Shown: positions 1 to 5,297 of the stretch, in pieces | Layout: every line of letters begins with the position of its first letter | How positions within the stretch are numbered: position 1 is the stretch's first letter | Origin: JAMCQB01 sp947085305 | GTDB lineage: Bacteria > Nitrospirota > Thermodesulfovibrionia > Thermodesulfovibrionales > UBA9159 | Direction of reading: 5' to 3' | DNA: 10,063 nucleotides | Assembly (NCBI GenBank): GCA_947085305.1 | Contig: CAMTVV010000153.1 | Location: forward strand, 1 to 10,063 | Translations under genes and position numbers: made by a program | The notes under the pieces: generated by a model | What the model saw: only the letters and a program-made list of their open reading frames with translations | What the model was told of the DNA's origin: nothing | Databases searched by the model: none

Positions 1-25
1 CGAAAATACTGCTAAACTTGTTCAT
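1..25 (-). CDS. Start of a leftward gene, cut by the window edge (product unknown)
   Basis: Read on the - strand, an ATG at 25-23 opens a frame for MNKFSSIF before the window ends. A textbook Shine-Dalgarno sequence, AAGGAGG (38-32 on the - strand), sits 6 bases upstream, which is the main reason to call a gene from so little. The gene is divergent from tilS. Eight residues do not allow a family assignment; a Lys near the N-terminus followed by hydrophobic residues would fit a signal peptide or membrane segment but does not prove one. Confidence 0.6.
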
Positions 26-116
26 GGGATGCCTCCTTACAGGAAAGTTTTTTTCTGCAAGATTAATCTTACCTGTTGAGGCTCCCTTCTTCAAACCTTA
101 TTTTGGACAGATGTGA

Positions 117-146
117 TTCATATTATAATTTGATTTCATATGTCAA
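117..146 (-). promoter_or_regulatory. Candidate sigma-70 promoter for the leftward gene
   Basis: On the - strand a perfect -35 hexamer TTGACA (146-141) is followed after 18 bases by TATGAA (122-117). A perfect TATAAT also occurs at 127-122 but only 13 bases from the -35, too close for a normal promoter. The + strand also contains TATAAT at 124-129, so this AT-rich stretch could hold promoters in both directions. Transcription from the TATGAA box would give a leader of roughly 85 bases before the ATG at 25. The assignment is by eye only. Confidence 0.4.
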
Positions 147-170
147 GCTAAAAGTCTAATAAAAACGCTG

Positions 171-275
171 TATTTTGGGCTCATGGAGTGCCTTCGGTTG
201 CGGGTGAGGGACATCGATTTTGCCCAGCAGCAGATCCGGCCGGGCATTGCGGTGAGAAGCCCCCTTGATGGATGA
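171..275 (+). pseudogene. Scar of an integron-type tyrosine recombinase with an internal deletion
   Basis: The frame through 171-272 reads YFGLMECLRLRVRDIDF, then AQQQI, then RPGIAVRSPLDG and a TGA stop at 273-275. From memory of the integron-integrase family, LMECLRLRVKDIDFAQ is the conserved stretch just after the first catalytic Arg, and NRG(P)xGVRSPLD is the extreme C-terminus. Here the two are joined within a few residues, so about half of the protein, including the catalytic His/Arg boxes and the Tyr, is missing. The frame closes upstream at a TAA at 126-128, and the first catalytic Arg is not seen. It cannot encode an active recombinase. The assignment rests on two short motif matches that occur in the right order and in the same frame. 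Confidence 0.55.
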
Positions 276-310
276 CCGGTACGCCAGGTATTGCGTATGC
301 GCCTCCCAAC

Positions 311-333
311 TCCCCACCTATTTTAGGAGGGGA
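311..333 (+). repeat. G/C-rich hairpin upstream of tilS
   Basis: TCCCC (311-315) pairs with GGGGA (329-333), and CCT (317-319) pairs with AGG (325-327), with one A/A mismatch and a small AT loop. The right arm plus following bases (AGGAGGGGATTAAGGGG, 325-341) resembles dispersed G-rich intergenic repeats. The right arm contains an AGGAGG that mimics a ribosome binding site for a GTG at 341, but in a folded RNA it would be masked. No T-tract follows, so it is not an intrinsic terminator. The rest of the 26-340 gap holds the divergent promoter region and the recombinase scar. Confidence 0.55.
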
Positions 334-364
334 TTAAGGGGTGGTAATTGGAAGGAATACCCTT

Positions 365-1750
365 ATGAATAAGAAGCAGCTCATGTTCCTCGAAAAGATA
401 AGAGAAACAATTTCAAAACACTCCATGCTCTCCAGTGGCGATATGGTACTGGTCGGTCTCTCCGGAGGGCCTGATTCTGTCTGCCTCCTCACTGCGCTCA
501 ACAAACTGAAAGACGAGTTCAGCCTGAAACTCCATGCCGTATACGTGGATCACGGATTACGGCCGGGGGAGACACCGGATGAGATAGAGTTCTGCAAAGA
601 ACTCTGCGAGGGATTGTCCATCCCTTTTGTCGTCAAATCCGTTGACGTGAAGACCTATGCGAAAGAGCAGGGCATGAACAGGCAGGAGGCTGCGCGGGAA
701 TTGAGGTACAGGGCATTCGATGAGGTTTTCGCGGATGTAAAGGCCAACCGTCTGGCTATGGGACATACTGCGGATGACCAGATCGAGACATTCTTCATGA
801 GGTTCTTCAGAGGCGCGGGATCGAAGGGGCTTTCGGGCATACCTCCGGTGAGGGCAAGGATCATCAGACCTTTAATAGAGGTGGAGCGTAACGATATAGA
901 AAAATTCCTTGATGAAGAAAGAATCAATTATATGATCGATTCATCGAACCTGAAGGAGGATTACCTCAGAAACAAGCTCAGACTTCTGGTAATCCCTGAG
1001 ATAAAGAAGATGAACCCAGGTATTGTGCAGACAGTATCGAGGACCATGGAAGTCCTGAGGGAAGAGGAAAAATATTTTGAGCTCATCGTCACAATGACCC
1101 TGATGAAGTTGATATCCAGGAAAACCGACCTCCGCATTGAATTGTTTCTCACACCCATGGAGGCAATGGACAAAGTTATCCTCCGGAGAGTTCTGAGAAG
1201 GGCCATTGACGAGACCAGGGGACTTCGCGGCATGGAATTTATCCATATAGAAGACATAATTGACTTAATAAAAAAAGGAAGACATGGCGGCAGACTCTGT
1301 TTGCCCAAGGGACTGAGGGTTATAAAAAACTATTCAACCCTGGTGCTCACCTCCGAAGTCCCTCAGAGGCTGGAGACTTTTACCCTGGCCGTGCCTGGCG
1401 AGGTTTCTTTAGAGGCGATTAAGGCTGTGGTGAAAGCGTCAGTGGAAGATGAGGCCGGCGGTTTTGCAGACGGAAAGACCGTGGCCGTCTTTGATGCAGA
1501 TAAAACAGGAACAACGCTGACCGTCCGCCCGCGAGAGAATGGCGACTTCTTCTATCCCATGGGATTCGGGAAAAGGAAAAAACTCCAGGACTTTTTTGTG
1601 GATGAAAAAATCCCAAGGGATGAACGGGATGCGATACCGATTATTGTGTCCGGTAACGACATCGTCTGGATCGCCGGCTACAGGGGAGATGAAAGATTCA
1701 AGGCGACTGAAAAAACAAAAAGGTTTTTAAGGCTGGAATTAAGAAGGTAG
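365..1750 (+). CDS. tilS: tRNA(Ile)-lysidine synthetase TilS
   Basis: TilS is an ATP-dependent cytoplasmic enzyme that joins lysine to C34 of the CAU-anticodon tRNA-Ile, switching its decoding from AUG to AUA and its charging from Met to Ile; it is normally essential. The N-type ATP pyrophosphatase loop SGGPDS is at residues 33-38, followed by the family blocks MNRQEAARELRY (104-115) and GHTADDQIET (133-142) with FFMRFFRGAGSKGLSGIPP after it. A C-terminal TilS_C domain (about 385-461) carries RPRENGDFFYPMGFGKRKKL. The length of 461 residues is normal for the long form. I chose ATG 365, with GGAAGGA at 350-356 as ribosome binding site; an in-frame GTG at 341 would start inside the repeat hairpin. 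The gene stands alone, preceded by repeat-like sequence and followed by a 241-base gap. Confidence 0.96.
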   Translation: MNKKQLMFLEKIRETISKHSMLSSGDMVLVGLSGGPDSVCLLTALNKLKDEFSLKLHAVYVDHGLRPGETPDEIEFCKELCEGLSIPFVVKSVDVKTYAKEQGMNRQEAARELRYRAFDEVFADVKANRLAMGHTADDQIETFFMRFFRGAGSKGLSGIPPVRARIIRPLIEVERNDIEKFLDEERINYMIDSSNLKEDYLRNKLRLLVIPEIKKMNPGIVQTVSRTMEVLREEEKYFELIVTMTLMKLISRKTDLRIELFLTPMEAMDKVILRRVLRRAIDETRGLRGMEFIHIEDIIDLIKKGRHGGRLCLPKGLRVIKNYSTLVLTSEVPQRLETFTLAVPGEVSLEAIKAVVKASVEDEAGGFADGKTVAVFDADKTGTTLTVRPRENGDFFYPMGFGKRKKLQDFFVDEKIPRDERDAIPIIVSGNDIVWIAGYRGDERFKATEKTKRFLRLELRR

Positions 1751-1751
1751 T

Positions 1752-1807
1752 GTAACGTAGAATAATAGCGTTACTTACCGGGTAAGGTTCGAGGTCTTAA
1801 TAGGACC
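1752..1807 (+). other. Three consecutive small dyads after tilS
   Basis: GTAACG (1752-1757) pairs with CGTTAC (1769-1774); CTTACC (1774-1779) pairs with GGTAAG (1781-1786) around a single central G; GGTC (1793-1796) pairs with GACC (1804-1807). The first begins immediately after the tilS stop. None is followed by a run of T, so I do not call an intrinsic terminator. They could be an RNA structure in the tilS 3' end or the gltX leader, or decayed repeat sequence. Confidence 0.35.
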
Positions 1808-1840
1808 GCAAGTAAAATGTTATTCCAGCTTGTCGGGTTT

Positions 1841-1895
1841 GTCATTCCGACTTGTTCGGAATCTTTCTGAAGGATTCTGGACAAGCCAGAATGAC
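1841..1895 (+). repeat. 55-bp imperfect inverted repeat, CATTC/GAATG type
   Basis: Two 23-base arms (1841-1863 and 1873-1895) flank a 9-base loop. The outer ends, GTCATTC and GAATGAC, are exact complements; four inner positions differ, two of which would be G-U pairs. Partial extra arms lie outside: ATTCCAGCTTGTCGGG at 1822-1837 and CGGACAAGAGCCGCAATGAC at 1905-1924, suggesting nested or tandem insertion of related units. Intergenic palindromes with GTCATTCC...GGAATGAC ends are widespread in Desulfobacterota and Nitrospirota genomes. It fills most of the tilS-gltX gap, in which I see no convincing promoter. Confidence 0.75.
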
Positions 1896-1991
1896 ATTAA
1901 TGAGCGGACAAGAGCCGCAATGACAGACAACAAATACCACAATGTTGCTTAGGAGCTTCTTAGCCGCATGCTTGAGGAGGACGCAAAGATA

Positions 1992-3428
1992 ATGGTTCGT
2001 GTTCGTTTTGCGCCGAGTCCCACAGGCCAGCTGCATATAGGCGGGGCGAGGACTGCCCTCTTTAACTGGCTTTTTGCCAGGCATGAAGGCGGCGCGTTTA
2101 TCCTGAGGATAGAGGACACCGACAGAAGCCGCTCTACTGATGAGTATATAGAGGCGATCATCGAGGGGATGAAATGGCTGAACCTTGACTGGGATGAGGG
2201 GCCTTACAGGCAAACCAATAGGTTCGATGTGTACAGGAGTTACATTGACCGGCTTGTTCAGGAAGGCAAGGCTTACAAATGTTATTGTTCCCCTGAAGAG
2301 CTGGAGCAGCGGAGGCAGGAGGCAGTTGCCAAGGGGAAGACACCGAAGTATGACGGCAGGTGCAGGGACATGCAGAGGGGTCAAGGGGTCGAGGGGTCAA
2401 GGGGCCAGGCGGCAATACGTTTTAGAATGCCGCAGGACGGCCAGACTGTCGTAAATGACATGATCAAGGGGAGCGTGGTGTTTGAGAACACCCAGCTTGA
2501 TGACCTTATCATCATGAGGTCTGACGGCACGCCCACGTATAATTTTGTTGTTGTGGTGGATGATGTGGACATGAAGATAACCCATGTTATCAGGGGCGAT
2601 GACCACCTGAACAACACTCCCAAACAGATCCATATCTATAAGGCGCTTGGGTATGAGATGCCGCAGTTTGCCCACCTCCCCATGATCCTCGGTTCGGATA
2701 AGGCGAGGCTGAGCAAGAGGCATGGAGCAACCTCGGTCATGGCATACAGGGATCTGGGGTATCTCCCTGATGCCCTTGTGAATTATCTTGTCCGTCTCGG
2801 GTGGTCCTATGGAGACCAGGAGGTGTTCACACGGGAAGATCTGATAAAGTACTTCTCCTTTGAAAGCGTTGGGAAGTCCTCCGCAGTGTTTAACCCGGAA
2901 AAATTACAATGGCTCAACAGCCAGTATATTATGAATACGCCGTCTGAAAGACTTGCCGGGTTAGTGATTCCTTTCCTGGTAAAAGAAGGGATGCTTTCCG
3001 AAGGCCGGGAGGTTGACTATGATTGGCTCTCCAAAGCAATAACGACCCTCAAGGAGCGGGCAAAAACCCTGGTGGAGCTTGCCGCGTCCTTGCGCTACTA
3101 TATTGCAGACGACGTTGAATATCAGGAAAAGGCGAAGATAAAATTCCTCAATGATAAAAGCCTGCCCTATTTGATGGAGTTAAAGGAAGAACTTGTCCCC
3201 CTTGAGGATTTCTCTGCCCCTGAACTGGAAAAGGTGTTTAAGGCGATAGTGGAGAAGCACGGCATCAAGCTCGGCAATCTTGCTCAACCTGTTCGCGTTG
3301 CAATTACCGGGGGCGCCGAAAGCCCTGGCATATTTGAAGTGCTCGAGATCGTGGGCAAGGAAAAGACACTGAAAAGGCTGGAGAAGGCGATAAAGACTAT
3401 AGAAAGTTCTGCGGGAAAGGAAGCGTGA
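1992..3428 (+). CDS. gltX: Glutamate--tRNA ligase (GluRS)
   Basis: Class I synthetase that activates glutamate with ATP and charges tRNA-Glu in the cytoplasm. The Rossmann-fold signature FAPSPTGQLHIGGART begins at residue 6, with HIGG (the HIGH box) at 15-18; LSKRHG at 240-245 is the KMSKS loop. Cys97, Cys99 and Cys124 correspond to the zinc-site cysteines of the E. coli enzyme; the fourth ligand position (His there) is Asp126 here. The C-terminal half is the helical anticodon-binding domain. Length of 478 residues is typical. ATG 1992 is chosen because GAGGAGG (1974-1980) lies 11 bases upstream and the product then starts MVRVRFAPSPTG, as the family does; an ATG at 1968 would add eight residues and has AGGAG 12 bases upstream. 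Residues 129-138 are encoded by an 8-bp tandem repeat. glnS begins two bases after the stop. Confidence 0.97.
   Translation: MVRVRFAPSPTGQLHIGGARTALFNWLFARHEGGAFILRIEDTDRSRSTDEYIEAIIEGMKWLNLDWDEGPYRQTNRFDVYRSYIDRLVQEGKAYKCYCSPEELEQRRQEAVAKGKTPKYDGRCRDMQRGQGVEGSRGQAAIRFRMPQDGQTVVNDMIKGSVVFENTQLDDLIIMRSDGTPTYNFVVVVDDVDMKITHVIRGDDHLNNTPKQIHIYKALGYEMPQFAHLPMILGSDKARLSKRHGATSVMAYRDLGYLPDALVNYLVRLGWSYGDQEVFTREDLIKYFSFESVGKSSAVFNPEKLQWLNSQYIMNTPSERLAGLVIPFLVKEGMLSEGREVDYDWLSKAITTLKERAKTLVELAASLRYYIADDVEYQEKAKIKFLNDKSLPYLMELKEELVPLEDFSAPELEKVFKAIVEKHGIKLGNLAQPVRVAITGGAESPGIFEVLEIVGKEKTLKRLEKAIKTIESSAGKEA
2377..2404 (+). repeat. 8-bp tandem repeat inside gltX
   Basis: Three full units, GGGGTCAA (2377-2384), GGGGTCGA (2385-2392) and GGGGTCAA (2393-2400), are followed by a partial GGGG. 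Three units equal 24 bases, so the reading frame is kept, although each unit is read in a different phase and the protein shows RGQGVEGSRGQ. The stretch lies just after the CRD zinc-site residues, in a linker that is variable in length and sequence in GluRS. Repeats of GGGGTCRA look like intergenic filler rather than normal codon usage. Confidence 0.8.
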
Positions 3429-3430
3429 GG

Positions 3431-5125
3431 ATGGCTCCAACCGGCGCTGAAAAACCATTGGACTTTATCCGGGAGATTATTGCCGGGGATATGGAAAGCA
3501 ACAAGTACGGCGGCCGTGTGCATACCCGGTTTCCTCCTGAACCTAACGGGTATCTCCACCTCGGGCATGCCAAGTCCATATGCCTTAATTTCGGCGTCGC
3601 CGGGGAATTCGGAGGGCTCTGCAATCTTCGCATGGATGACACTAATCCCACCAAAGAGGAAGCGGAATACGTGGAGTCCATAAAAGAGGATGTGCGGTGG
3701 CTCGGATTCCATTGGGATGACCGGCTCTTCTATGCATCGGACTATTTTGAGCAGCTTTACCAGTATGCGGTGGAACTGATCAAGCTGGGGAAGGCCTACG
3801 TCTGCGATCTGAGCGCTGATGAAATGAGAGAATACCGCGGCACGTTGACTGAACCCGGCAAGGACAGCCCCTGCCGGAATCGTTCCGTGGAAGAGAACCT
3901 CGATTTATTTGGACGTATGAGGGCAGGGGAATTTCCTGATGGTTCCCGCACCCTCAGGGCAAAGATTGACATGTCGTCGGGAAATATCAATATGCGGGAC
4001 CCGGTCATCTACCGGATACTGCACGCGTCCCATCATAGGACAGGGGACCGGTGGTGCATCTATCCCATGTATGACTTTGCCCATTGTATTTCTGATTCCA
4101 TAGAAAAGATCACCCATTCCATCTGCACCCTGGAATTTGAGGACCACCGCCCCCTGTATGACTGGTTCCTTGATGAATTGAAGATTTATCATCCGCAGCA
4201 GATCGAATTTGCCCGTCTCAATCTCAGCCATACTGTATTGAGCAAGCGGAAGCTCATACAGCTGGCACAGGAAGGGCATGTGTCAGGGTGGGACGATCCG
4301 CGGATGCCTACCATATCAGGATTGCGGAGGCGGGGCTACACTCCGGAGTCTATTAGAAACTTCTGCGACCGTATCGGTGTGGCGAAAAGGGACAGCATGG
4401 TGGATATCGCCCTTCTCGAACACTGTATCCGTGCAGATCTGAACAAGCGAGCGCCTCGTGCTATGGCTGTTCTCCGTCCGCTCAGGGTAGTGATCGACAA
4501 CTATCCTGATGGACAGGTGGAAGAACTGGATGCCATAAATAATCCGGAAGATCCCGGCATGGGAACACGGAAGGTTCCCTTTTCGAAGACGCTCTATATA
4601 GAACAGGATGATTTTCGTGAAGACCCGCCCAGGGAATTTTTCCGACTTGCGCCGGGGCGTGAGGTGAGGTTGCGCTATGCGTATTTCATCAAGTGCGTGA
4701 GCGTGATTAAGGATGAAAGGACCGGTGAAGTGATTGAACTGCACTGCACCTATGATCCTGCAACCCGGGGCGGCGACTCCCCTGACGGGCGAAAGGTAAA
4801 GGCAACCCTGCACTGGGTTTCTGCTGCGCGCGCTATAGAGGCGGAAGTGCGCCTGTATGACCACCTTTTTACCAAAGCCGATCCTGGTGATGTTGAAGAA
4901 GGAGAGGATTTCAAATCCCATCTGAATCCCAAATCCCGTGACACGCTGGCGTCCTGCTATGTGGAACCGTCGCTTGCAGGAGCGGCCCCTGGAAACCGGT
5001 TCCAGTTCGAGAGACAGGGCTATTTCTGCGTTGATCCCGAATCAACAGATAAGAAGCTCGTATTCAACAGGACAGTGACGTTGAAGGACACCTGGGCAAG
5101 GATAGAGAAGACGCAGAAGAAGTAA
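3431..5125 (+). CDS. glnS: Glutamine--tRNA ligase (GlnRS)
   Basis: Class I synthetase that charges tRNA-Gln directly with glutamine. It matches E. coli GlnRS along its whole length as I remember it: HTRFPPEPNGYLHLGHAKS at residues 31-49 with HLGH at 43-46, DDTNP, EYVESIK, SVEENL, AKIDM, WCIYPMYDF, GWDDPRMPTISGLRRRGYT, and VLSKRK (269-274) as the KMSKS loop. The C-terminal half is the two beta-barrel anticodon-binding region, with RKVKATLHWVSAA and EPSL near the end, then FNRTV and DTWA. The length of 564 residues is normal. ATG 3431 is preferred, with AAAGGAAG at 3416-3423; a GTG at 3425 would overlap the gltX stop but lies too close to that site. The two-base gap after gltX implies cotranscription. 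Bacterial glnS is considered of eukaryotic origin by transfer; organisms with it need not use the transamidation route for Gln-tRNA. Confidence 0.97.
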   Translation: MAPTGAEKPLDFIREIIAGDMESNKYGGRVHTRFPPEPNGYLHLGHAKSICLNFGVAGEFGGLCNLRMDDTNPTKEEAEYVESIKEDVRWLGFHWDDRLFYASDYFEQLYQYAVELIKLGKAYVCDLSADEMREYRGTLTEPGKDSPCRNRSVEENLDLFGRMRAGEFPDGSRTLRAKIDMSSGNINMRDPVIYRILHASHHRTGDRWCIYPMYDFAHCISDSIEKITHSICTLEFEDHRPLYDWFLDELKIYHPQQIEFARLNLSHTVLSKRKLIQLAQEGHVSGWDDPRMPTISGLRRRGYTPESIRNFCDRIGVAKRDSMVDIALLEHCIRADLNKRAPRAMAVLRPLRVVIDNYPDGQVEELDAINNPEDPGMGTRKVPFSKTLYIEQDDFREDPPREFFRLAPGREVRLRYAYFIKCVSVIKDERTGEVIELHCTYDPATRGGDSPDGRKVKATLHWVSAARAIEAEVRLYDHLFTKADPGDVEEGEDFKSHLNPKSRDTLASCYVEPSLAGAAPGNRFQFERQGYFCVDPESTDKKLVFNRTVTLKDTWARIEKTQKK

Positions 5126-5159
5126 ATAAATCAGCATTCCTTTCCAGGTTCTTCTTTTT
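5115..5159 (+). terminator. Weak candidate terminator at the end of glnS
   Basis: AGAAGAA (5115-5121) can pair with TTCTTCT (5149-5155), and CCT (5139-5141) with AGG (5146-5148) inside the loop, followed by a run of T to 5159. The outer stem is AT-rich and includes the last codons of glnS, and the loop is long, so the structure is weak. Confidence 0.3.
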
Positions 5160-5205
5160 GTGGGCTATTTCATTTAAGGACGGTTTCAATGACTAAAAGT
5201 TGAGC

Positions 5206-5224
5206 TCATTCCGACGAGAATGAC
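5206..5224 (+). repeat. Core-deleted copy of the CATTC/GAATG palindrome
   Basis: TCATTC (5206-5211) and GAATGA (5218-5223) form a hairpin with a six-base loop. TCATTCCGAC at 5206-5215 is identical to the left end of the larger repeat at 1841-1895, and AGAATGAC at 5217-5224 is identical to its right end, so this looks like the same element with its middle removed. It lies in the 172-base glnS-helicase gap, where I see no clear promoter. Confidence 0.5.
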
Positions 5225-5297
5225 GAGAGACAGGGATTAAGACAGGCTTGTGATAGAAATCGGGATTTTCAACTGCAATAGATAGGCAGCTCAGCTT

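Noticed and set aside
341..364. GTG start for tilS at 341
   Set aside because: It lies at the edge of a repeat hairpin whose stem contains the supposed ribosome binding site; ATG 365 has its own site and gives a usual TilS N-terminus.
1782..1810. tRNA T-arm look-alike (TAAGG, loop TTCGAGG, TCTTA)
   Set aside because: The loop fits, but no complementary acceptor strand, anticodon arm or D-arm can be found upstream, where the tilS coding end lies.
1793..1815. Resemblance to a T-box antiterminator sequence (TAGGACCGCA) ahead of the gltX gene
   Set aside because: Only about 7 of 10 positions match the conserved core, there is no terminator with a T-tract behind it, and no stem I with a specifier loop is apparent.
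2377..2404. CRISPR-like array
   Set aside because: The units are 8 bp, contiguous and without spacers, and lie within a coding gene; no CRISPR array is seen anywhere in the window.
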